DNA from: Atrina japonica
Lineage: Eukaryota; Mollusca; Bivalvia; Pterioida; Pinnidae
Direction: 5' to 3'
NCBI GenBank assembly: GCA_030159075.1
Contig: BROG01000794.1
Span: 92,501 to 156,500 of the forward strand
DNA: 64,000 nucleotides
Below are positions 1 to 12,866 of the stretch, one piece after another; position 1 is the first letter of the stretch; each line of letters opens with the position of its first letter. The notes beneath the pieces are model-generated. The model worked only from the letters and a program-made list of their open reading frames with translations, made no database searches and had not been told where the DNA came from. Both the position numbers and the translations under genes were made by a program.

Positions 1-160
1 ATGAAATAAATAGACAACTTATAGGTTTATAATGAAATGAAAAACCAATTTTTAAGTTTACCATGACATAAAAGGCAGACAAAGTGTATAATTATAATGA
101 AATAAACAGATAACGTACAAAAATATATAGACAACGTAAAAACTTGTTATAAAATAGACA

Positions 161-266
161 ACTTATGACATGAAATAATAACTTATGACATGAAATAATA
201 ACTTATGACATGAAATAATAACTTATGACATGAAATAATAACTTATGATATGACATGAAATAATTA
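161..266. repeat. Perfect 20-bp tandem repeat
   Basis: Four identical 20-bp units (ACTTATGACATGAAATAATA) start at 161, 181, 201 and 221, followed by a diverged partial unit. It is a recent local expansion within the older 30-bp array. Confidence 0.95.
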
Positions 267-339
267 GACTACATACAAGTTCGTAACGAAATAAATAGAA
301 AACTGATTACCCACAAAATTATATAGACTATATATACAT

Positions 340-355
340 GTGTGTGTGTGTTTTT

Positions 356-386
<31 letters not shown>
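340..386. repeat. (TG)n microsatellite
   Basis: A TG tract interrupted by TTTTTGTGTATG near its start. Confidence 0.95.
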
Positions 387-2263
387 AATATATTTCAATT
401 AATAAATATATTACTTGTAACTTCACTTGTAACATACATTACTTAATAAGGAAATAAAGGTGGAACTAATAGCTTAATGAAAGGAAAAAGCATTTTATGA
501 TTTTATAATGGATAGATAGACAATATTTTACTATATAAGGAAATGGATAGAAAACTTTTTAAAAAATGAAAAGACAACTTAGACCTCTTTAAGAAAAGAA
601 TAGACAACTTTTATTATTTTGAAAGAAATGAAGACAACATATATAATTAGAAAACGAAGACAACTGATCATTATAAAAAAATTATACTTATAATGAAATG
701 AAGACAACTTCACAAAGAAATGAAAACAACTTATAACTTTATAACGAAATGAAGACAACTTATATATATTACTTTATAAAGAAAGGAATAAACAACGTAT
801 ACCTTTATAATGGAATGAAGACAACTTATCACTTTATATAGAAAGAAATAGACAACTTTAATACAAATGAAGACAGGTTATAACTCTATAACGAAACGAA
901 TGAATAGAAAACTTAAAGATTTATAGTGAAATTAATAGACAACTTAAAACTCTATACCGAAATGAATCAACCTATATATTTATAAAGAAATGAAGACAAC
1001 GTCTAACTTTATAAAGAAATGAAGACAACTTTTAAGTCCAAAACGAATGAAGACAAATTATTACTTTATAAAGAAATGAATGGACAATTCATGATTTTAT
1101 AAAGAAATAAATACAGCTTATACCCTTATGCAGAAAGGACGACAACTTGTAATTTTATCATGAATGGGTAGATATTTCGAATAATAACAATTGGTTGCTT
1201 TATTATAACATTCTGTAAATATTTATTTGCAAGAGGAACAAGTGCAATGTTAGATGATAACTTGATTTACTAAATGTTATCGGACATATGCTTACCTATA
1301 GATTTAAATAGAATTAGAATTTGTAATTTAGAACAGGTATTAAAGCTATTCAGTGTATTTATCTCAATCTGATAAACATTTTTAGAACAAAACTAACAAG
1401 TGCAGTCACTATTTAAAAAGTATAAAGTGCATAGTAAGTATTTCGATTCAACAAAGATTAAAGTGTTTAATTATTTAAAAAAGAAATAGTCAATATCATG
1501 AAATCGACACCTCATTACGTTCAATTAACTTCAAAAAGGTGTGTTCTGGGTGTTCTTTAGGTGTATGTCAAAGTTTGGAGTTTCAGTAAAAATTGTTTCT
1601 TTCTGAACCTGGTGAAAATTTATATACAAGATTCATATCTATTTATCGGTGATAGAATCGTTGTTGTTTATTTTAATGAACGAGTTTATTTATGTGTATA
1701 TACAGTGCTGCGCTTTTGCACCTGAGGAATAATGGGCCCTGCACTCCTAATTCATTCTTTGCTATATATATTCTGTTGAGTCTTGCCGGGGTGATCGTGG
1801 TGGATAAGGCATTTATCTATTAATATTATTTTCGTTTTAGGAAACAGTCGGAGGCCTGTCTTTTAGTGCTTCCCATCAGTGATTTTTCCCAGTCATCATG
1901 GCATTTTTCTGTACATTTTTCATCTTTGTGTACACTATGTATTGATTATATTCGCATATACCCTCTGGATCCCCCTTGTGACACATTTGTTCCTCTACTT
2001 GAGGTAAAGTATGTGTAATCTAAGTGACAACAACCCCCTTTGCATCTACGCACTAAAAATATTGCTTTTCCTCTGCCATGTTATATGTTTAAAATTTACC
2101 TCGTGGTTGTAAATAAAAAAATTACCATATGTGTTTGCATTTACATCCACCCGTTTAATTTAAAATTTACAACAGAAAACATCTCTGTAATCTATTCAAA
2201 TAATTTTTCAAATTGTTTTCCAGCTGTATTTAAGCATGGCAATTGAAGTTTTCTGAAGAAACT

Positions 2264-2338
2264 CATTTTTATCGGATTTGTCTCTGTGTCCTGGACATTC
2301 TATTGACTTACACTTTGGTATCTGAAGTTTTTATATTG
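2264..2338 (+). mobile_element. 3' tail fragment of the RT retroelement family
   Basis: The stretch reads TTTATCGGATTTG, then CCTGGACATTCTATTGA, then ACTTTGGTATCTGAAG and a T-rich end. This is the same 3' terminus found on the longer reverse-transcriptase copies elsewhere in the window. Only about 75 bp remain, so it is a strongly 5'-truncated copy. Confidence 0.7.
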
Positions 2339-2806
2339 TCGTTTATCTTAACAAATTTACAATTAAATAATTAAAAATCATCTAGCTTCTTTTCTAATTT
2401 GTAAATGCAAACCTGTAACAATTGATAAAATCAGTTTCATATATAGAACCAGAAATATCTTATACATTTAATTCAAATTTGAATATTATCTTTTAAGAGT
2501 TTTGCGAAGTAATTTGTTGATAGTGGAATGCTCTTAATTTTCATTATACATATATTTTACATTATTTGTTTTTACATATATTTACACTATTTATTATTAC
2601 ATATATTTTACATTATATATGTGTTTTGTATTGTTATATCTTATATGCAATATTTAAGAAATTCGATATTAATAACTGAAAATGTCTAAATAAATATAAC
2701 TTATACACGTGGAGATATTGGAAATAGCTGAAATGAAAATATTCATACTTTAACGAAAGAGCTAAACTGGCAAAAGTACAAAGTAAATGCAGTTGCAATG
2801 TCTTAC

Positions 2807-3377
2807 CTGGATATCTTGGGTAATAATACCCCGGATATCTGTCGGATATCCAAGGATTTAAATGTCTTATATCTCTGGCTGAATTGATAACTAACGGGTG
2901 AAGTGGTGTCGATGGTGGCAGTTGACTATGGTATACAGAGTGCAAATTAAGGGCAGACAATGGGTGCCTGCACAATCTTGGAGAAAAATAAGTTCCGGTG
3001 GCACCCGAAGTCTGAGACAAAACATCGTGTAAATGTTTTAATGATTCGGAGGCACTATGAAGTTCCGAAAATGAGTCCCTGTCTCGTCTTACCGGTGAAA
3101 AATCAGAGTGATGTCGTCTTGAGTCGTGTAGACTATTATATGTTACATCTTTCCGCAGATCTTGATGAATATTTTGAGAAACATCTTTTTTGTCCCTTGA
3201 TGCATTTTTGTTATTGTCTGGTTTATTAACCGGTGAACTGGATCTCACACATGACTCCAAACTTCTGCGGTGTGTATTACTTTCATTTTTCTCCGATTCT
3301 TTTCCTATTAAAGATGCAATACTAAATCCTGTTGACTTTTTGACACCATGCCCATGGTCTATTGCCGTGGAGTTCAT
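2807..3377 (-). CDS. First coding exon of an Emx/NK-like homeobox gene (partial)
   Basis: This exon encodes 190 residues and ends at a perfect splice donor (CAG|GTAAGA, donor at 2806) in phase 1. I chose the ATG at 3377 because an in-frame stop lies at 3435-3437 and no ATG falls between it and 3377. Residues 18-25 (FSIASLIG) match the eh1 motif with which Emx, NK and related homeodomain repressors bind Groucho/TLE. The middle is rich in Ser, Arg, His and Asp and looks disordered. The last 30 residues contain HPL...RDIRHLNPWISDRYPGYYY, which resembles the Trp-containing hexapeptide-like region upstream of the homeodomain in Emx proteins. The homeodomain itself is not in the window. The likely product is a nuclear transcription factor. 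The left gene may be a paralogue of the gene at 62710-62874, which lies upstream in the same orientation. Another ANTP-class gene (Not, Vax or an NK gene) remains possible. Confidence 0.68.
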
Positions 3378-3544
3378 ATTTGATAATAACTCTGCTACTC
3401 CAGTAAATTCACTTTTAGTCACAGTGTTTGCTTGTTAAACATGTATGCTTTGTTCTCTGTGGATTACAAGATTCAACAGTTGATGTAAAACAGTACGCAT
3501 ATCGCCTTTTTTCCCTATTCTTTTACATGTATACTTGTCACCAT

Positions 3545-3625
3545 TTGCCAGTTTAATACGTTAAGGCGGGACAAAGCGCCATAGTTCTCCCCGCCTCCTT
3601 CATAGCAACCAATTAAATAAATCAG
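3545..3625 (-). promoter_or_regulatory. Candidate promoter-proximal region of the left homeobox gene
   Basis: This is a short G+C-rich island in AT-rich DNA, about 170-250 bp upstream of the chosen start codon. It holds AAGGCGGGA and CCCCGCCTCC (GC-box-like words) at 3563-3598 and a CCAAT word at 3609-3613. No clear TATA box is placed. The assignment rests only on position and these words. Confidence 0.35.
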
Positions 3626-3886
3626 ATCATGACTAGCTTAACTGTGTAGTGTAAACAAAATTGACGCCGTTAAATCGAGAAAATTATAGACTGTTATTAA
3701 AATTAATCATTTTCGCGATATTTCAGCATGCTGTATAAAATATACATAAAAAGACAATCCCCATAAAAGTTATGGAGAAGTATTCTACATGAATGATTTG
3801 AGGCACTCCATATAACAGAACAATACATACATGTTGGCTAAATAATACACATTATTTAAAATAACTTTTAATATGATCTCACGAAT
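3626..3886. other. Upstream flank of the left homeobox exon, nothing recognised
   Basis: Unique AT-rich sequence with no supported gene or repeat. Confidence 0.5.
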
Positions 3887-4330
<444 letters not shown>

Positions 4331-5576
4331 ATGATAATGATAAAATATTTGGGCAAACATGTTGTGGATCTTGTATGACTTGTGGATATTTGAATTTTTT
4401 TTATTTGTTTGTGACAAGAAATACTGATCAAAAGGCGTTCCTCAATATTGTTTTCCTTTCACTTTCTATTTATTCCTCAGACATTATTTATTTTGATAAA
4501 AAAGAAACTATTCAAATATAGAATTTCAATTCTGCTTAAACCAATGTGAAGTCCACATTAAAAACTATTTTTAATGGTTACAGAACGAGAGGCACTTTAA
4601 ATGGCAAATAATAAAATTGAATACCTCATGATTCAGTATAGTGTGATGATATATTTTCTGACACTTTTGTCAAAAATGAAAATGATATTACATTTATCAG
4701 ACTGTGGGTTAATATCCCGACGACGAAAACAATTGAAGTTCTTCATCTTGCATCTAGATCTCTCGACCTGCAGATTGGTAATTTCCTGGTAATGTGTTAT
4801 CACTACATGAACCTGTTTCATTTATAACTCAAATTGCTAAAAAAAGAAAGATACTGATAATAAAATAGAGAAAACGCAAGCAACACTGAATCTGGAACTA
4901 ATATTTTAAAAGGTCAAAATGACAGAAATGGAGAAATAAATATGTTTTTTAAATGCATCATTTCGTTAAGTTTCATTCAATTAGCCGGTATTTGTTTTCC
5001 AAATGTTTTCCTGCTGCGACGTTGTTAAAAGAAATATATAACAGAAAATTTAAAGAATTTACATCAAATGATGATATAAACCTCCTCTATTTCTCAGTCA
5101 TTTTTCTCTATAAACAAAACATTAAACTGAACACGCCATTGCATTACGACCATATATCATCTACTGATCTATGATCAAGAAGCATTGATTTTAATGGTCT
5201 CTGAAACAGACGCTGATCTATTGAGAGTGTGATATTGTTATCATATTAACTTTGACAAAAGTCCGAATCATCTTATATCAATGTGCTCTGGGGTTTACCG
5301 CTGAGAACATTAAAGTTAATACAACACACAATCAATTCATATTAGTTTGACCGTTATTCTACAGAACATCAAAACAGAAAGGACTGAGTGAAAGAAAATG
5401 TTGTTTTTATTGGCTCATTAATCGACGAATATCACAGATGAAATTTGTTTGGTTCGAATAAAATTTATTTCAGTTTGAAGCTATGGCATTCAAATTCGTT
5501 CATAGATTGCATTTTGAAAGATAACCTTCTATAGACGGCACAACTTCAAATGATATTGCAGAATAAAAATGAAAAA
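4331..5576. other. Intergenic, nothing recognised
   Basis: AT-rich sequence. The short open frames near 4601-4821 and 4953-5174 show no recognisable domain or coding bias. Confidence 0.5.
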
Positions 5577-5740
5577 AATCATCATCATCATCATACTCAG
5601 TTTCGTCGTCATTGCCATCATCATTATCATCATCGTCGTCGTCGGCGTCGCCATCCTCCTCCTCCTCATCATCCTCATCATCATTATCATCATTTCTTCG
5701 GATAATCATCATGGTAATCATCATCATCATAACTATAATA
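5577..5740. repeat. Imperfect (TCA)n/(TCC)n-type trinucleotide tract
   Basis: A degenerate run of TCATCATCA, GTCGTC and TCCTCC words. Frames in it encode Ile/Val or Asp/Met runs only. Confidence 0.85.
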
Positions 5741-5806
5741 ATACATCATAATGGTGACAATGATGAAAAAATCTGAAAATGAAGTGAGAAATAAATTGGG
5801 AAAAGT

Positions 5807-5864
<58 letters not shown>

Positions 5865-5881
5865 AAGATAGATAGATAGAG

Positions 5882-5979
<98 letters not shown>
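5807..5979. repeat. (GATA)n microsatellite
   Basis: About 43 units of GATA with a few substitutions (GAAA, GAGA, AATA). Confidence 0.97.
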
Positions 5980-7494
<1,515 letters not shown>

Positions 7495-9278
7495 GTATCA
7501 ATAATTAAAGTGTTTTTTTGTTTGTTTATATAGATTGTTTATATCAGAATTTTAAAATCGTAAGACAGGTCTCAAGTGAAGGTCAGTGACCAAAACATTG
7601 TTGTCATTTCTTCAAAGAATACAAAGATTATTACAAAAAGAGAAATAGTCTTCCTGACAAAAGTTCTTCAACGAAAGTTAAGTTTGTTTACAAACTATTG
7701 TATAAGAAAATTATAATTTTACCGAAGATTCAAATCCCCCTCTGGATAGAGCACCTGCCCACATCAATTAAAAATATTTTATTTAAGGGCAAGATATTTT
7801 GATTTTTATGGTTCAATATCCGTGCATGAACCTCATTTATGTTTCAAACAATACAAAAAGTTGCTACAAGATTCAAATCATTAATCTAGTATTACATCTT
7901 GACAAACCAGGTATCAGGTCTTTAGAAAATAGCGTTTTTAATGATTTAAGTTTCTTATTTTGATAAGACTCCGATGTCATTGAAAATCGACGATGGTATA
8001 TTATACAAATATTACATTATTTGATAATGAACAGTTAAATTCAAGCACAAAATTATGGTTTTAGCAGATAATATATCGACTTTCTATAAATAAAAAGTAA
8101 TCAAAACAGCGAATTACAAGTATAATAGTCAATTGTTGAGGCCTTTAAGGTCTGCCTACCTTAAATATACAGTGATAGTATTAACTCTATAAACCGTTAA
8201 AATGTTGGATCATGCATATCCTACCGATTGACATCATTAGGAAATTAAGATAGTTTGTTAAATATTTATTTTTTTGAATATCAAACATAGCAAATCATGA
8301 ACAATGCAAACAGGGGTCTGAAAAGCATAATGTTTATCTCCAAACTAGAGATACAGAACGTTAAGAAGTCACATGGAAATCATGTGCATAAATATAGTAT
8401 TAAGAGTACACAACTTATAATAATACATATGTATAACAAGTCAAAAAAGGAAGAACTTTTCCAAAAAAATCAACTAAAGAAAAAATGCATTAACAAAGTT
8501 AAACCTAAAAAACGGAAGAGAAAACCAAGCGCAGTATATAATTACGGCATGCCATCAATGTAGTAAGACTGCTGAAGTAGGGCTAATAAATGTCTAGAAA
8601 ACCGTAATTTCTTTTTATAATGCGTAAACTGAACAACCACACCCACTTAAGTGATCGGAACGTAAACAGCACATGTTTAAAAGAGAATACTTAATACGTA
8701 TTAACCTCGGCAACTTGATACACCTGTTTACACCTTAAATCCACATGCAAGTCGCTTAGTTCCGATGATTATAACTTTATCAAGTATTCCGATAATAAAT
8801 CAAACTTAACTACCCCAAATACACTGGCGAAAATTAACTTAAACTGTGGTCTGTATCAATGCCATACAATCGTTGTTTGAATTTGTTAAGGAAATGAATG
8901 TATAAAAAGAATAGAAGACTAAGCCCAGGGTGAACATTATCAGCAATAAATCGACGCCAATTGGACAGAGTGACGCGTGTATCCCGCCTTTTCTCAATTA
9001 TCGGGGTATGATATATTAATTAAGTATAATTAGACCACATTTGTTGAATTTTGTATGTAAACTACCACTTAGAGCACAAATTCGGACCCCAATGAACCGG
9101 ATAGTGGATACTCTAGGATTGTTTAACGAATACCAAGGAATCAAGAGGGTAAAAGCCGGGGTAATCATCATCATCACCAATATCCTTGCTATTCATATAT
9201 TATCTATTTAACAAATGAAATAATTGATATATTTATTTATTAATCTTTCCATTTTTTCCTTGTCTTATTTTCATGCAG
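7495..9278. other. Intergenic, nothing recognised
   Basis: AT-rich unique sequence. An open frame at 8297-8563 (+) encodes 88 residues very rich in Lys and Asn. It has no recognisable domain and is most likely chance. Confidence 0.45.
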
Positions 9279-9393
9279 GTATGCACTACCCGAACTGTTT
9301 TGGATTCGTGAAGGGCGAGTGGTACAACAGTGCCTCACCTCAAGTCAGCGTGTGTTCGAGCCCCTCTGGAAATTTGATGAAATTAGGACGTTT
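9279..9393 (+). other. Exon-like or tRNA-like island
   Basis: This 115-bp stretch is richer in G+C than its surroundings. It is preceded by a long pyrimidine tract and ATGCAG, a good splice acceptor, and followed by GTGAGT, a good donor. Two of the three forward frames are open through it. It also contains AGGGCGAGTGGT (9312-9323) and TGTGTTCGAGCC (9351-9362), spaced like RNA polymerase III A and B boxes. It may therefore be the head of a tRNA-derived SINE rather than an exon. I recognise no protein family in either open frame. Confidence 0.35.
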
Positions 9394-9873
9394 GTGAGTT
9401 TACTTTCTGAAATCCGGTATTCTGTGAAACCAAGTTTTCTCTTCATCCATTCAGTCACGTGGCTGAAAATTGATGTATGCCGTTAATGAATTACAAATCA
9501 AACACAAATGAGTTCTATACTATAGACATTTGTTATAATCTCTATACAGCTAAGGTAATATACCTTTCTAGTGTTGATAATACATCTGATTTGTCATGTT
9601 GTACTCTGGACTAAAATGTATTGATACGCATTTCTGGGAGAAATACTTTACTGACTAAATAAACTAAAACTGTAAAGCTATTTTCATCTCATGCCTATTA
9701 ATTTGGGATGGGATTTTCTATTCATTACAAAAATGAATAGAAATATTTTAATAATTAAATATAAGTTTATAAAAAATTGCGAAAAAGCACCTACAATATA
9801 AATGACAGTGCCCTTCTATTAAGTCAAAGTTCAGCATTATGAGGCAGATTTGGCCACCAAAACCAAATAGATG

Positions 9874-10085
9874 AGTCAAACCTAGTTTTTCTGAGTTAAA
9901 CCTAGTTTTATGTACAGTTAAACTTAGTTTTTCTCCTCTTAAAGGTAGTTATTCTCAGTAAATCTTAATTTTTCTCTAGTTAATGCAATTTTCGAGAAAA
10001 ACAAGGTTTAGATCATTAATGTGATTTTGACGTTGTAATTTGTATTAATAGGAGAAAAACTAGTTTTAAAAATTAAAAGATAGGC
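9874..10085. repeat. CTAGTTTTTCTC-type self-complementary repeat, block 1
   Basis: The block consists of words such as AACCTAGTTTTTCTCAG and TTAAACTTAG, mixed with their complements (GAGAAAAACTAG). They recur roughly every 20-30 bp. It continues after the retroelement copy that ends near 10992. Confidence 0.75.
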
Positions 10086-10992
10086 CAAAGGTGGTACCCC
10101 AAAATTTAAATATCTATTCATTGGTAATAATGATACTTATTTTGTCCAACATCACTCATGTGATCTTTGAACGAATTGTCGGCATTCAAATGGGAACCAA
10201 TTGTGCCCCTTTATTGGCTGACCTGTTCCTTAATTCAAAAGCAGACTTTATTCAGTAACTGTTGAAACAAAAGAAGAAAACGCTAGCTGTGTCCTTTAAT
10301 TTGACATTTAAATATATCAATGAAGTTTTGTCAATAAATAATGATAATTTTCATACATATGTCAATGCGATATATCCCAGCGAATAAGAAAATAAAGACA
10401 CAATAGAATCAAGCACACATACTTAATGCTTAGACATTTTACTTATGATAGACACAGATGGGAAATTAACAACTAAGCTATACGACAAACATGACGATTT
10501 CGGCTTTTCCATCGTAAATTTTCCACATTTAAGTAATCCCACAACGGCCTGCATATGGAGTTTATATTTCACAAATGATCAGACTCGTTCAACATATGAA
10601 CATTTTATATACAGAGGTAAATTACTACTCACTGATAAATTATTGACACATGGATATCAAAAACCGCTTTTTATGTCAACTTTCCGCAAATTTTACGGTC
10701 GGTATAATTGATTTCCAGAGGTCCGTGTTTGTCCATTTTTACCATATTCGTATCTATATCCTGGACATCCTTAAGATTTATTCTCTGGTATTTGCGATTA
10801 CTCTGTTTTACTAAGTGAAATGTTGAGTTGCCTGTTCAATGGCTGTTGTTGAGACGATGCTTACTCCTCCATGGCACCTGATCTCACCTCTTGATTTCCA
10901 GAGGTCCGTGTCCGTCCAATTTCTACCAGATTGATATCTCTATCTTGGACATCCTAAAGATATATACTTTGGTATTTGAGAGTTTTTAATGT
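10086..10992 (+). mobile_element. RT retroelement copy, internally deleted
   Basis: The copy starts at GGTGGTACC, a point that corresponds to about 39297 in the longest copy. It has lost about 100 bp before the RT word for GIQMGTNCAPLLADLFL, and contains a stop soon after. An open frame at 10445-10711 encodes the C-terminal RT region (KLYDKHDDFGF...FYGRYN). A spurious 85-bp copy of the 3' tail interrupts the region just after it (10709-10793). The genuine tail ends at about 10992 with TTTGGTATTTGAGAG. It is a dead copy inserted in the CTAGTTTTTCTC repeat. Confidence 0.75.
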
Positions 10993-11745
10993 AAAAAAGT
11001 TAGGTTGAATACTTATTGATGTGATTTTGGAGCAGTAACAGCTAGTTTTCTTCAGTTAAACTTAGTTTTTTTCTGGTAAACGCGAGTTACTGAGAAACAT
11101 AAGGTTTTTTGGGCATTGCACGCCAAAATTAAATCATTGAGTCATACTGAATACTTTTCGATTAAACCTAGTTTTTCTCCAGTCAATGTGAGTTGCTGAG
11201 AATAACTATAATTAATGATAAATAAAATAAGTTTAACTGACTGGAAAAAAAATCAAACGGAGAAAACCTAGATTTAACTAATAAAGCACACCAATATCAA
11301 GATAATGAGTTATACCCAGCTTTTCTCGCTAGTTTTTCTCGAGATAAACCTAGTTTTAAAATGCGCCAAAATAATATTAGTACAGATCGTTGTCATTTTA
11401 GCGCAGTTAAATCAAAATTATCCCAGTGAAATCGAATTTATCTCCAATTAATGTGTGTAGTTAAAAAGCTATGTTTAACTGAGAATAACAAGGTTTAACT
11501 GATAATAAACGCCAAAAGCAGAGTAATGATATAAACTTAGTTTATCCACAGAAAGTTAAATCTAGTTACGAGAAAAACTAGGTCTAATTGGGGATAAACT
11601 AGATTTAATTGAATAAGGTGATTTTTGCATGGCAATTTCAATTAACTGCAGAAAAATGGATATAACTGAGAAAAATGTGTTTAACTGCATACACATCACA
11701 ATATACCCTTAAATGTGATATTTTTGTAGTTAAACTTAGTATGGT
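10993..11745. repeat. CTAGTTTTTCTC-type self-complementary repeat, block 2
   Basis: Many copies of CTAGTTTTTCTC, CAGTTAAAC and their reverse complements are interspersed with GTGATTTTGG-like spacers. It is the continuation of the block at 9874-10085 on the other side of the inserted retroelement. Confidence 0.75.
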
Positions 11746-12243
11746 AATCGTGTATTTTCCACATCTAAGTAGTAACATCCCACAGTCATTTATATTTAAC
11801 AAATGATCCGATATGTCAGGGCGTGTTGAACATATGAACATTTCATGTATAGATGTCAACTACTCACTGACAAATTATTGACACATGGATATCGAAAACC
11901 GCGTTTGATGTCAACGTTCCACAAATTACGGTCGGAATAAATAAATAAAGTTGTTTGCGATTACTCTGTTGCACTAAATGAAATGTTGAGTTGACTTTTC
12001 GTTAGCGGGTGTTGAGACGTCTATACCAATTGTGACGAGGATTCGTTCCTCACGTATTTTATTTTTGATTTGACTGTGAACTCACGGTGCGTGTGACTGG
12101 TCGAAAATGGATACTTACTCCAGCAAGGCACCTAATCCCACCTCTTGATTTTCAGAGGTCCGCGATTGTCCATTTTCACCAGATTTGTATCTATATCCTG
12201 GGCATCCTAAAGATTTTTACTTTGGTATCTTATATTTTTATAA
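11746..12243 (+). mobile_element. 5'-truncated RT retroelement copy
   Basis: The copy begins inside the C-terminal RT region (encoding ...MIRYVRAC and then LLTHGYRKPRLMST with frame breaks). It continues through the non-coding tail with GACGAGGATTCGTTCCTCA and the CCTCTTGATTTTCAGAGG word, and ends at the family's usual 3' terminus. It lies in the same CTAGTTTTTCTC array as the copy at 10086-10992. Confidence 0.75.
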
Positions 12244-12420
12244 TTAAAATAATTTTTTCACAAGAAAAAATAGTTTTAACTCATTTTGCGACTTTGGCAC
12301 AGTTTTTTTTAGTTAAATATGACTTTTTACTAGTTAATGTGAGTTACTGAGAAAAACTAAATTTAACTGGAAAAAGAATAAAGTTTAACTCATTCATGTG
12401 AATTTGACAAAATAGAAAAA
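12244..12420. repeat. CTAGTTTTTCTC-type self-complementary repeat, block 3
   Basis: More diverged copies of the same words follow the second inserted retroelement (AGTTAAATATGAC, GAGAAAAACTAAAT). Confidence 0.65.
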
Positions 12421-12745
12421 ATAGAAAAAATAGACAGTTCTTAAATATACACTTTCACTGAATTTCATGAATTTGTATTTACTATTATCTATCAGCTTAA
12501 AACATCATTCAACACGCACACATTGTTTTGAAATTGCAACCCCGAATATGACACAACGGATGAAAAAGATCTAAAGAGTTAAAATGCTTTGTGAGATCCT
12601 AATATACATTGTATAAACCCATGCAGAACAATTCTGAGTTATTTATATTGCTTCTCTCACTGTAGTTATGTTCATGTAATTATGTAATTAAGTAAATACC
12701 AAAAACAGGCTGATCTTAAAAATAGATAGAGAAAGAGAGTATATT

Positions 12746-12785
<40 letters not shown>

Positions 12786-12786
12786 C

Positions 12787-12862
<76 letters not shown>
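12746..12862. repeat. Compound (TCTA)n-(CT)n-(TA)n microsatellite
   Basis: Three adjoining pure tracts: TCTA units to about 12788, CT units to about 12835, then TA units. Confidence 0.97.

Positions 12863-12866
<4 letters not shown>

Larger units (their letters stand above)
1..1185. repeat. Degenerate tandem array, unit about 30 bp
   Basis: The words GAAATGAAGACAACTTATA and CTTTATAA recur about every 30 bp across this stretch with many substitutions and small indels. No frame stays open, so it is not coding. It sits inside the presumed first intron of the left homeobox gene. The level of divergence suggests an old satellite-like array. Confidence 0.75.
1..2806 (-). other. Intron 1 (partial) of the left homeobox gene
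   Basis: This stretch lies downstream of the splice donor that ends the exon at 2807-3377, so on the minus strand it is the beginning of that gene's first intron. I found no homeodomain-coding exon on the minus strand here, so exon 2 should lie past the left edge. The intron holds a degenerate 30-bp tandem array, a TG tract, a retroelement tail at 2264-2338 and otherwise plain AT-rich sequence. Confidence 0.6.

Noticed and set aside
2634..3422. Full 262-codon open frame as the left homeobox protein
   Set aside because: It would start at GTG and run past a consensus splice donor at 2806 into AT-rich intron sequence encoding hydrophobic runs. The coding part is better limited to 2807-3377.
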